Assembly (NCBI RefSeq): GCF_047511655.1
Contig: NC_133400.1
Location: forward strand, 32,318,001-32,382,000
Source of the DNA: Castor canadensis
Lineage: Eukaryota; Chordata; Mammalia; Rodentia; Castoridae
Direction of reading: 5' to 3'
DNA length: 64,000 nt
Below are positions 33,861 through 43,960 of this stretch, in pieces (positions within the stretch are counted from its first letter, which is position 1; each line of letters starts with the position of its first letter). The translations under genes were made by a program, and so were the position numbers. Below the pieces are notes generated by a model. The model made no database searches. It worked only from the letters and a program-made list of their open reading frames with translations, and was not told the origin of the DNA.

Positions 33861-36365
33861 GCAGAAACTATTTTGCCCTTATTTCTAATTTTGTTGTAGA
33901 GAGAGTATAAGCAATAATAGGAAGGAACAAGGGTTTTTGCTGGTTGAGATAAGGATAGCTATACAGGGCATTGACACATTGATTTCCTGTGCGTGTGTGT
34001 TACCTTCTAGGTTAATTCTTTTTGATCTCACCTTTTCTGTAGTTCCTGGTCCCCTTTTCGTATTGGCCTCAGTTGCTTTTAAGGTATCTGCTTTAGTTTC
34101 TCTGCGTTAAGGGCAACAAATGCTAGCTAATTTTTTAGGTGTCTTATCGATCCTCACCCCTCCCTTGTGTGCTCTCGATTTTATCATGTGCTCAAAGTCC
34201 AGTCCCCTTGTTGTGTTTGCCCTTGATCTAATGTCCACATATGAGGGAGAACATACGATTTTTGGTCTTTTGGGTCAGGCTAACCTCACTCAGAATGATG
34301 TTCTCCAATTCCATCCATTTACCAGCAAATGATAACATTTCATTCTTCTTCATGGCTGCATAACATTCCATTGTGTATAAATACCACATTTTCTTAATCC
34401 ATTCGTCAGTGGTGGAGCATCTTGGCTGTTTCCATAAATTGGCTACTGTGAATAGTGCTGCAATAAACATGTGTGTGGAGGTACCTCTGGAGTAACCTGT
34501 GTCACAGTCTTTTGGGTATATCCCCAAGAGTGGTATTGCTGGATTAAATGGTAGATCAATGTTTAGCTTTTTAAGCATCCTCCAAATTTTTTTCCAGAGT
34601 GGTTATACTACTTTATATTCCCACCAACAGTGTAAGAGGGTTCCTTTTTCCCCGAATCCTCACCAACACCTGTTGTTGGTGGTGTTGCTGATGATGGCTA
34701 TTCTAACAGGGGTGAGGTGGAATCTTAGCGTGGTTTTAATTTGCATTTCCTTTATTGCTAGGGATGGTGAGCGTTTTTTCATGTGTTTTTTGGCCATTTG
34801 AATTTCTTCTTTTGAGAAAGTTCTGTTTAGTTCACTTCCCCATTTCTTTATTGGTTCATTACTTTTGGGAGAATTTAGTTTTTTAAGTTCCCTATATATT
34901 CTGGTTATCAGTCCTTTGTCTGATGTGTAGCTGGCAAATATTTTCTCTCACTCTGTGGGTGGTCTCTTCAGTTTAGAGACCATTTCTTTTGATGAACAGA
35001 AGCTTTTTAGCTTTATGAGGTCCCATTTATCTATGCTATCTCTTAGTTACTGTGCTGCTGGGGTTTCATTGAGAAAGTTCTTAGCTATACCTACTAACTC
35101 CAGAGTATTTCCTACTCTTTCCTATACCAACTTTAGAGTTTGTGGTCTGATATTAAGATCCTTGATCCATTTTGAGTTAATCTTGGTATAGGGTGATATA
35201 CATGGGTCTAGTTTCAGTTTTTTGCAGACTGCTAACCAGTTTTCCCAGCAGTTTTTGTTGAAGAGGCTGCTATTTCTCCATCGTATATTTTTAGCTCCTT
35301 TGTCAAAGACAAGTTGGTTATAGTTGTGTGGCTTCATATCTGGGTCCTCTATTCTGTTGCACTGGTTCATGTCTGTTTTTGTGTCAGTACCATGCTGTTT
35401 TTATTGTTATTGCTTTGTAATATAGTTTGAAGTCAGGTATCATGATACCTCCAGCATTGTTCTTTTGACTGAGTATTGCCTTGGCTATTCGTGGCTTCCT
35501 GTGTTTCCATATAAATTTAACAGTAGATTTTTCAATCTCTTTAATGAATGTCATTGGAATTTTGATGGGAATTGCATTAAACATGTAGATTACTTTTGGG
35601 AGTATCGACATTTTTACTATGTTGATTCTACCAATCCATGAGCATGGGAGATCTCTCCACTTTCTATAGTCTTCCTCAATCTCTTTCTTCAGAAGTGTAT
35701 AGTTTTCCTTGTAGAGGTCATTAACAGCCTTTAAGTTTCCACCTAGGTATTTGATTTTTTTTGAGGCTATTGTAAATGGAATTGTTTTCATACATTCTTT
35801 TTCAGTTTGCTCATTGTTAGTGTATAGAAATGCTAATGATTTTTCTATGTTGATTTTAAGCCTGCTACCTTGCTATAGCTATTGATGATGTCTAGAAGCT
35901 TCTGAGCGGAGTTTTTTGGGTCTTTAAGGTATAGGATCATGTTGTCTGCAAATAGGGATATTTTGACAGTTTCTTTACCTATTTGTATTCCTTTTATTCC
36001 TTCTTCTTGCCTAATTGCTCTGGCTAGGAATTCCAGTACTATGTTGAATAGTAGTGGAGACAGTGGGCATCCTTGTCTGGTTCCTGATTTTAGAGGGAAT
36101 TGTTTCCATTTTTCTCCGTTAAGTATAATGCTAGCTGTAGGTTTGTCATATATAGCTTTTATAATGTTGAGGTACTTTCCTTCTATTCCTAGTTTTCTTA
36201 GAGCTTTTATCATGAAATGGTGTTGGATCTTATCAAAGGCTTTTTCTGCATCTATTGAGATAATCAAGTGGTTTTTGTCTTTGCTTCTGTTAATGTGGTT
36301 TATTACATTTATTGATTTTTGTATGTTGAACCACCCCTGCATTCCTGGGATGAAGCCTACTTGGC

Positions 36366-36411
36366 TTCATTTATTATGAAGATAATAAATAAATAATTAT
36401 TATGAAGATTA
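36366..36411. repeat. Local AT-rich insertion in L1-B ORF2
   Basis: Compared with L1-D (55459), extra sequence built of 'attatgaagat' and 'aataaataa' units lies between 'cctacttgg' and 'tggtgaataat'. The units copy nearby sequence, so slippage or templated repair is likely. Confidence 0.6.
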
Positions 36412-36837
36412 TTATGGTGAATAATCTTTTTGATGTGTTGTTGAATTCGGCTTGCCATTATTTTGTTGAGGATTTTTGCATCAATGTTCATTAAGGAGAT
36501 TGGCCTATAGTTCTCCTTTTTGGAGGTGTCTTTGCCTGGTTTTGGGATAAGTGTAATACTGGCTTCATAAAATGTGTTTGGCAGTTTTCCTTCCCTTTCT
36601 ATTTCGTGGAACAGTTTAAGGAGGGTTGGTATCAGTTCTTCTTTAAATGTCTGATAGAATTCAGCAGAGAATCCATCAGGTCCTGGACTTTTCTTTTTCG
36701 GGAGACTCTTGATTGCTGCTTCAATTTCATTTTGTGTTATAGATCTATTCAGGTGATTAATTTCCTCTTGGTTCAGTTTTGGATGATCATATGTATCTAG
36801 AAATATGTCCATTTCTTTTAGATTTTCAAATTTATTT

Positions 36838-36851
36838 GAATATAGGTTCTC
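36838..36851. repeat. Target duplication of the TUSC2 retrocopy, left copy
   Basis: GAATATAGGTTCTC, repeated exactly at 38483-38496. The uninserted L1 sequence is present once in L1-D at 55885-55902. Confidence 0.9.
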
Positions 36852-36878
36852 TTTTTTTTTGCAGGATCTACAAATAAT

Positions 36879-36884
36879 TTTATT
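36879..36884 (-). promoter_or_regulatory. TUSC2: Poly(A) signal of the TUSC2 copy
   Basis: TTTATT on plus is AATAAA in the sense direction, 18 bases before the poly(A) run. Confidence 0.85.
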
Positions 36885-38049
36885 GAAACTGAACAAATAA
36901 CAATTGTCTTCCAATGCTGGGGGCCAATCTCCCCAAGCCATTTACCACACTAGAAGCACAAAGCTTGCACAATAAAGAATTAAAAAAAAAAGTAATCTCT
37001 ATATAGAAATCAGATTCTGTCCCAACATCATCATAGACTAGACTATTTACAAACCTTCACATTTTAAGTATTCCTTTTATGGTTTTTCCCTCCTTTCTGT
37101 CCCTACCAAGGGGGTCCAGTACTTTCCCTTGACTAATCCTGAAGGGGTGAGGATACTTTTGGGGGAAGGGTGTTGGGATGCTCATAACATACTGTGGTAT
37201 GTTGTTTCTTACCACAGGATAATGGATAGTACCCCCTCCCCCACCCCCCACACACAAAAAGCTAGGGGAGAGGAGGCTGGTGCAAAGGCAAAGGGGATTA
37301 GACAGAATAGGTGGCTTGAGGCAACTCACTATAGGCACAGGCATCCACAGCCTGTCTTGACCCTGGCCTGCACCATCTCATCTGGGGAGAGGGCAACAAC
37401 TAATTGCAGTGAAGAGGGAATCAGCCCAGCCCTGGGTGAAGTCCCACACCAGTCTCCATTCCTGTTAACAGCCTGCAAACTGTCCATTCCAGAGTGGGAA
37501 CAAATGGCAAGTTGGCAGGAAGAATCAGGCTGGTGCTGTCCCTAGCCTCTGTCCAATACAGGAGGAATCGAGGTAGCAAACAGCTGAAATGCTCCAACTA
37601 GGGGGTAAGGGAAGTCAGGGAAAGGAAGTTCCCACTTGTGTTCAGCCCCCACAGCCCAGGGGCTGGAAGAAGGCAAATTTTGCTTGTAAAGTGCTGTAGC
37701 TTCTAGCAGGGCTGGGCCCTAGGCAAGCTTGGAAGAAATCAAGCTAGGCAAAGAACCAGGAACCAGGCATTCTTGACTGGCATGTACCCTGCTATGCTTC
37801 TTGCAGGGGTGGCTAGGGAGGTTGGGCCAGTAACTCTTGTCATTAGCCTTCACCAGCCATCTCTTGTCCACAAACAAACCATTGCCCAACTAACACCGAG
37901 GGACCGCCCTGCTTACAGCTGAAGGTTCAGGGCCAGCGGAATTTATTCAGGGCTGTGGCCCCAGCCTGGACTCCTCAATAGAAGCCACACCTTGAGCCTG
38001 GGAGTTTCTTGCTGGGGCAGAGGGTGCTTGTGTCTGCCACCCCCCAGGC

Positions 38050-38382
38050 TCACATCTCATAGAGGATCACAGGGAAATCCACGTGGATGCGGGGGGGATC
38101 CAGCTTCATGATGTCCTGAGGAATTAGATTCTTATGCATCCGTCTCAGCTTGGCATGCTTCTGTCCATTCTTGGTGATGATTGTCTCCTCATAGAACTCA
38201 TGAGCCAGATCCCCATCTTCATCATAGAACATGGAGCCGTGGCGTGTGAATACAAAGGGGGGCACGGCTGGGGATCGAGGCCGCACCAAAGCTTGCTCGG
38301 CACCCGCCGCCTCCGGGCCACTGCCCCTCGTCGCCGAGGCGAAGGGCCAAAGGCCCCGTGCTTTGGAGCCACTGGTGCCCAT
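38050..38382 (-). CDS. TUSC2: Intact TUSC2-like open frame within the retrocopy
   Basis: 110 codons, the length of mammalian TUSC2. Begins MGTSGSKARGLWPF, keeping the N-myristoylation pattern (G2, S6), and contains SMFYDEDGDLAHEFYEE near residues 50-66 and RIHVDFPVILYEM at the end. Compared with human TUSC2 as I remember it, it differs at a modest number of sites. Several are Arg-to-His changes at likely CpG codons (as in FTRHGS and GQKHAK), plus Gly-to-Asp and His-to-Pro near residues 90-95. These look like neutral decay. The frame is open but whether it is ever translated is unknown; I would treat it as a pseudogene by default. Confidence 0.75.
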   Translation of the reverse strand: MGTSGSKARGLWPFASATRGSGPEAAGAEQALVRPRSPAVPPFVFTRHGSMFYDEDGDLAHEFYEETIITKNGQKHAKLRRMHKNLIPQDIMKLDPPRIHVDFPVILYEM

Positions 38383-38482
38383 GTCAGGGCCACAGGTGCA
38401 TGGCGGACCCTGCGGCTGCTCAGCTCTCAGAGTGCAGTGGGCGCCACCATGACCTGCCCCAGCCTTGGCTCACAGGTGCCCT

Positions 38483-38496
38483 GAATATAGGTTCTC
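38483..38496. repeat. Target duplication of the TUSC2 retrocopy, right copy
   Basis: Exact match to 36838-36851. Confidence 0.9.
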
Positions 38497-39787
38497 AAAG
38501 TAGTCTCTGATGATTTCCTGGACTTCCATGGTGTTTGTTGTTATCTCCGCTTTTGCATTCCTGATTCTACTAATTTGGGTTTTTTCTCTCCTCATTTTAG
38601 TCAGGTTTGCCAGGGGTCTATCGATCTTTATTTTTTCAAAGAACCAATTTTTTGTTTCATTAATTCTTTGTATGGTTTTTTTGGTTTCTATTTCGTTGAT
38701 TTCAACTCTTATTTTTATTATTTCGCTCCTTCTATTTGTTTTGGGATTTGCTTGTTCTTGTTTTTCTAGGAGTTTGAAAGTTATCATTAGGTCATTGATT
38801 TGGGATCTTTCAGTCTTTTTAATATATGCACTCATGGCTATAAACTTTCCTCTCAGGACTGCCTTAGCTGTGTCCCATAGGTTCCAATAGGTTGTGTTTT
38901 CATTTTCATTGACTTCCAGGAACTTTTTAATTTCCTCTTTTATTTCAGTGATGATCCATTCTTCATTAAGTAATGAGTTATTTAGTTTCCAGCTGTTTGC
39001 ATGTTTTTTGTCTTTACTTTTGTTGTTGAGTTCTACTTTTACTGCATTGTGATCAGATAGTATGCACGGTATTATTTCTATTTCCTTATATTTGCTGAGA
39101 CTTGCTTTGTGCCCTAGGATGTGATCTATTTTGGAGAAGGTTCCATGGGATGCAGAGAAGAATGTATATTGTGTAGAGGTTGGATGAAATGTTCTGTAGA
39201 CATCTACTAGGTCCATTTGATCATTGCATATTTTAGATCTTGGATTTCTTTATAGGTTTTTTGTTTGGATGACCTATCTATTGATGATAATGGGGTGTTA
39301 AAGTCTCCCACAACCACTGTGTTGGCATTTATATATGCTTTTAGGCCTTTCAGGGTATGTTTGATGAAATTGGGTGCATTGACATTGGGTGCATACAGAT
39401 TGATGATTATTATTTCCTTTTGGTCTATTTCCCCTTTCATTAGCATGGAATGCCCTTCTTTATCTCATTTGATCAATGTAGGTTTGAAGTGTACTTTGTC
39501 AGAGATAAGTATTGCTACTCCTGCCTGTTTTTGGGGGCCATTGGCTTGGTAAATCTTCTTCCAGCCTTTCATCCTAAGCTTATGGTTATTTCTGTCAGTG
39601 AGATGGGTCTCCTGTGAGCAACAAATTGTTGGATCTTCCTTTTTAATCCATTTTGTCAAACGGTGCCTTTTGATGGGTGAATTAAGTCCGTTAATATTAA
39701 GTGTTAGTACTGATAAGTATGTGGTGATTCCTGTCATTTTGTTGTTTTAGGTGTTTGAAGGGTTGATTGTGTGTACCTAAGTTGAGG

Positions 39788-40986
39788 TTACTCTCTACTG
39801 TCTTTCTTTTTCTTTTCCTGTGGTTTGGTGCTGCCTGTCCTTTCATGGTTAAGTTGGGTTTCACTTTCTGTGTGCAGAATCCCTTGCAGAATCTTTTGTA
39901 GTGGTGTCTTTGTGGTCACATATTGTTTTAGTTTCTGCTTATCATGGAAGACTTTTATTGCTCCATCTATTTTGAATGATAGTTTTGCTGGGTAGAGTAT
40001 CCTGGGGTTGAAGTTATTTTCATTCAGTGCCTAGAAGATCTCACCCCATGCTCTTCTTGCTTTTAATGTTTCTGTTGAGAAGTCTGCTGTGATTTTGATG
40101 GGTTTACCTTTGTATGTTCTTGTTTTTTCTCTCTTACAGCCTTCAATATTCTTTCCTTAGTTTCTGAACTTGTTGTTTTAATGATGATATGTTGTGGAGT
40201 AGTTCTATTTTGATCTGGTCTGTTTGGTGTCCTGGAGGCCTCTTGCATCTGTATGGGAATATCTTTCTCTAGATTTGGGAAATTTTCCTTTATTATTTTG
40301 TTGAATAGATCACGCATTCCCTTTGCTTGCACCCCTTCTTCTTTGATGCCCATGATTCTTAAGTTTGGTCTTCTGATGGAGTCAGTGAGTTCTTGCATTT
40401 TCTTTTCACAGGTCTTGAGTTGTTTAATTAATAGTTCTTCAGTTTTTCCTTTAATTACCATTTCATCTTCAAGTTCTGAGATTTTGTCTTCTGTTTGTTC
40501 TATTCTGCTAGATTGGCCTTCTGTTTTGTTTTGCAATTCTGTTTCATTCTTTTTTCTGAGGTTTTCCATATCCTGGGTTGTTTCCTCTTTTATTTTGTCT
40601 ATTTTCGTCCTGAGTTCATTTATCCGTTTATTCATTTTGTTCTCTCTTTCACTTTGGTGTTTATACAGTGCTTCTATGGTTTCCTTTATTTCTTCTTTTG
40701 CTTTTTCAAATTCTCTATTTTTGTTTTCTTGGAATTGCTTGAGTGTCTCCTGTACATTTTGGTTGACCCTATCCAGTATCATCTCTATAAAATTCTTATT
40801 GAGTACTTGTAGTATGTCTTCTTTTAAATTATTCTTGTGGGCTTCATTGGGTCCTTTGGCATAGTTTATCTTCATTTTGTTGGAGTCTGGATCTGAGTTT
40901 CTGTTTTCTTCATTCCCCTCTGGTTCCTGTACTAATTTTTTGCTGTGGGGAAACTGGTTTCCCTGTTTTTTCTGTGTTCCCATCAT
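39788..40986 (-). pseudogene. L1-B ORF1 relic, one frameshift
   Basis: Starts with two Met codons at 40986 (MMGTQKKQGNQF). A long coiled-coil segment follows (about residues 80-200, KAKEEIKETIEALYKHQ onwards), then the RRM-like part (LRIMGI near 40350) and the C-terminal domain. A one-base loss at about 40115 diverts the frame, which then stops at 40063. The family's stop (AGAGAGTAA) is at 39788. This is the most complete ORF1 in the window; it keeps the 60 residues lost in L1-C. Confidence 0.9.
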
Positions 40987-41913
40987 TGTCTTTGGTATTG
41001 TTACTGTCCCTGTACTGTGTGCAATTAAGTATTTTCTAGCTTGTAATAATAACAATGGTAATATTTAGAATGGAAGGGTGAGCTGAGATGGAAAGCAAGA
41101 AGTTAAAGAGAAGGGGAAAACAAATACACAGCCAAGAGGGAGAAAGCAGAACAAGGTTTCAGACAAGAAAGTTTCAAAAGTATAAACAGGGAGCATTAGT
41201 GTACTAATTGACAGTAAGCTGAACAAACATTAGAGGGACAGAGATAGGATTGAAAATCAAAAATAAAAAAAAATTAAGATAGGAATAAAAATAAAAAATA
41301 AGTAAATGAAAGAAAAATCTACATATTAAAAATGAATTAAAATAAAATGGAAAATAGAAAATTAGAAAAAAAAACCCAAAAAACCCTCTAAGTTCAAATG
41401 CAATGAAGTTTCTGTCTTAATAATTTGGGTGTCCGTCTCAGTCTCCAATCCTGGAGATGGTGCCTCAGATGTTGTTCTGTAGTTGTCTCATCAAAGGGGA
41501 TGCATAAAGTAGAACAAAACTACACACACATACACACACACACAAAACAAAACAACAACAACAAAAAAAACACCTAGTGTCCCAAGTTCAAATGCAATAC
41601 AGTTTCAGTAAGTTTTTCCACTTGCAGGTGTAATTTGGTTATTCTCTCATCAAAGGTAAGGAGAAAAAGAAAAAAAAGAGTCTGGAGACAGTTCTGAGAA
41701 TGGTATCTGCAGCTGTGGCTTGCCTGCCCACTGCTGTCAGCCTGCTGCTGCTGGGGGTGTTGTTTATGCAGATCTCTGGGGTGAGCTTAGCACTCACCTG
41801 GCCCTGCAGGCTTTGTTTGCTCAGAGTTCTCCTGTGTGTGAGCCTCTGCTACAGGCTTTCCCCTTTCCAAGCACTGGGAAAGGTGACACTGCATCCGCGT
41901 TGTCAGGCCTGCG

Positions 41914-42178
41914 TGTTTATTTACAGTTCATGTGGGAAGTGGGTCTTCCTCCCTCTCCTGTGAAATTTTCCTCCCACTGCCACTTTCACAAGCTTTCCTG
42001 CTCCTGATTACTGGGCAGTGCTGCTGCTCCTGCCAGCCACCATGTTTGTTTACAGTTCACGTGGGAAGTGGGTCTTCCCTCCTCTCCTGTGGAGTTTTCC
42101 TCCCTCCGCCACTCTCACAAGCTTCCCCGCTCCTGGTTGCTGGGCATGCGCCCCCGCTCCCGCCAGAACCTCTCTGGC
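41914..42178 (-). repeat. Tandem 5' UTR units in L1-B
   Basis: A unit of about 129 bases beginning 'tgtttatttacagttcatgt' (41914) is repeated from 42043 ('tgtttgtttacagttcacgt') to about 42178. Both contain 'gggaagtgggtcttcc', 'gttttcctccc' and 'acaagctt'. L1-A, L1-C and L1-D have one unit each. Confidence 0.85.
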
Positions 42179-42618
42179 CCGCCCGGCTTGTTTATTTACA
42201 TTCCCGGGAAGGGTTCCCTTTCCCCAATCTTCAGCACTCAGTGTGCCCCACCCTCTTTCCAGCGTATCTTTATTGCTCTTATTGCTTATTACTCAGTTTC
42301 TTTTTTTCCCCGGGTGGAGGTCAGTCTGTCCAGTGGGCTATGCTGCTCTGGCCCAGGCTTGTTTGTGGGAGTACCATGGTACCGCGAAGCTCACCTGGTC
42401 CGCGTCTTCCCAAGCCATCTGGGCTCCGGTGACTGGCAGCCCGGGGGCCCTCCTTGTTTCTCCATTTAATGTGAAGTGGAGATTCTCTGCGCCGGGTGGA
42501 GGTGTGGAGGGGTCAAAGTTATGCCTTTTCTCAGTGATTATGCCTGCAAAGTGTGTCTCCGGCGTCTCTCCAAGATTTCACTATAGGAGGATTGCTTTCT
42601 GCGTCCTCCCTCTAGCCA

Positions 42619-42626
42619 CCATCTTG
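42619..42626 (-). promoter_or_regulatory. YY1-type box at the L1-B 5' end
   Basis: CAAGATGG in the sense direction, six bases inside the element. Same place as in the other L1s. Confidence 0.6.
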
Positions 42627-42632
42627 GAATCC

Positions 42633-42692
42633 TCATATGATTTTTAGGTTGGATTTTTCTATTTCTGTTAAGAAATGTCATCAAGGATTTTA
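42633..42692 (-). mobile_element. Sliver of the ancient L1 between L1-B and L1-E
   Basis: Starts with the second L1-B duplication (42633-42645) and continues the ancient L1 from 33715 ('ggttggatttttctatttct'). It ends in the L1-E duplication (42670-42685). Confidence 0.85.
42670..42685. repeat. Target duplication of L1-E, left copy
   Basis: AAGAAATGTCATCAAG, repeated at 49533-49548. The match may extend six bases further with a one-base gap. Confidence 0.85.
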
Positions 42693-42702
42693 TTGGAGGA
42701 TC

Positions 42703-42710
42703 CAAGATGG
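42703..42710 (+). promoter_or_regulatory. YY1-type box at the L1-E 5' end
   Basis: CAAGATGG followed by TGACTG; the core is shared with the other L1s although the downstream 5' UTR has diverged. Confidence 0.5.
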
Positions 42711-43960
42711 TGACTGGGGCACAGAAGCAGACAACAACCAATGTTGCTGAGATGCTGGAGCCACACTTGGGAGAAATAAAGCACCAAGGTCAATCAAAAC
42801 TTCGACACCTTGAACCCCTAGCCCATAGAAAGCTTCTCCACACCACACTATACTGAGAAAACAGGAGGGCTCCTGCAGCCACCAGATGCCGGCTCCAAAC
42901 CTGCTTAGAAGACATTCAACATACTAAACAGGTGAGCACCAAGCGTCATGCAGTATTCCCCCAGCAGCTCTGGGATAAACCAGCATAGCCACCTAGGCAG
43001 ACTGACCCCCCTGCCCCACAAAAAAAACCCCTGAACAATAAACAATGAACTGAAAACTAGCACACAGCAGAGGGGGTGGGAACTCTGAAAGTGCACTGGA
43101 CAAGAGGTGAGGAGCAAGGAGCTGATCTCCATGTGAACTTCAGCAAACAAATGGCTGGAAGGGCAGAAGGGCTGACAGCAGGCGGGTGATAAGCCACTGC
43201 CTGAAATAGGGCAGGTAGTGGTCTACAAACCTCATCTCCTGAGCTAGCAAGCAACATCCAAAGTCAAACAACACTGGAAAGTTGAAAAATAATCAGCAAA
43301 CCATCACAACATGCGCTGACAGCAGGGGGCTTGCTGACAGATCACTGACCTTGCCCAGGGAAAGGGAGTGAGGCAAAGAAACAAGCACAGTGAAAACCCA
43401 ACTCCAAAGCAGGACAGCTGGTGGGCTACAGAGCTGATTCTGGATCCTAAGGACAACATACAAACTTAAAGTGCCACACCCCACTGAGGGAATAGCTGAC
43501 CAAGCAACTGCCTCTGAAAGACAGAAGAAAAAAAACCAAACACTACACAACCACCTGGCGAGACTACAACAGAGCTTCTGCTTAAATACCTACACCAGGA
43601 CTAGATGATGGAGGAGTAGCACCAGAATTAAACTAAGACTGAAATTCTATTTTTCCTGAACTTGGAGCTTTTGTTTGTTTGTCTGTCTGTTTGTTTGTCT
43701 GTTTGATTTGTTTCTTGTTTGTTTGAGTTTGTTTATCTTTCCCTGTTGATTGCTTTGGTTTTTTTATTTTTTGGCTGTTTTTACTATTGTGAATTAGCTA
43801 ATAATAAATTACACCCAGACCAGGACAGAAATAGCACACACACACTTAGCTACAAACCCAATATAGCCACAAAACAAAATTAAACTAAGGGAAAGAAAAC
43901 AGGTGACTGAAACCACCAATAGCCTATCAAGAACATAGTTGCACAGTATCAAGTGGAGTG

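Larger units (their letters stand above)
36852..38482 (-). pseudogene. TUSC2: Full-length processed TUSC2 (FUS1) retrocopy
   Basis: A copied mRNA: no introns, about 100 bases of GC-rich 5' UTR (38383-38482), a 110-codon frame (38050-38382), about 1.2 kb of 3' UTR and a short poly(A) (T run at 36852-36860). A poly(A) signal AATAAA lies at 36879-36884. It is flanked by a 14-bp duplication, so L1 machinery most likely made it. It lies in the same orientation as its host L1-B and must be younger than it. The parental TUSC2 protein is a small myristoylated, largely mitochondrial protein linked to calcium handling and tumour suppression. No promoter is evident other than that of L1-B. Confidence 0.95.
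34228..39737 (-). pseudogene. L1-B ORF2 relic, interrupted by TUSC2
   Basis: Starts MTGITTYLSVLTLNINGLN at 39737 (endonuclease N-terminus, with SQETHL near 39620) and ends SLICGH with a stop at 34228. Endonuclease sequence continues to about 38900 ([11 protein letters not shown] near 39040). The frame is open into the TUSC2 insertion at 38482 and resumes at 36837. RT sequence follows at 36342-35845, but the catalytic motif reads FADN instead of FADD (35941-35952). A 46-base AT-rich insertion near 36366-36411 also breaks the frame. The C-terminal region is in pieces (35791-35384, 35370-35122, 34578-34228). Confidence 0.9.
33729..42632 (-). mobile_element. L1-B: full-length young LINE-1 carrying a TUSC2 retrocopy
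   Basis: Bounded by an exact 13-bp duplication. In the sense direction (right to left): 5' box at 42619-42626, 5' UTR to 40987, ORF1, a 50-base spacer, ORF2, G-rich 3' UTR (C-rich on plus, 33786-33860) and a tail of T/C-interrupted adenines. Removing the 1.6-kb TUSC2 copy leaves about 7.3 kb, close to L1-C and L1-D. ORF1 has one frameshift and ORF2 several breaks, so it is inactive. It sits inside the ancient L1 of 32285-33728. Confidence 0.95.

Noticed and set aside
38134-38484. 116-aa plus-strand frame across the TUSC2 copy
   Set aside because: It is antisense to the TUSC2 frame in GC-rich sequence and resembles no known protein.
40253-40864. 203-aa plus-strand frame rich in S, F and L
   Set aside because: It is the reverse of the L1-B ORF1 coiled coil; lysine and glutamate codons read backwards give phenylalanine, leucine and serine. 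Similar shadows occur across all L1 bodies.
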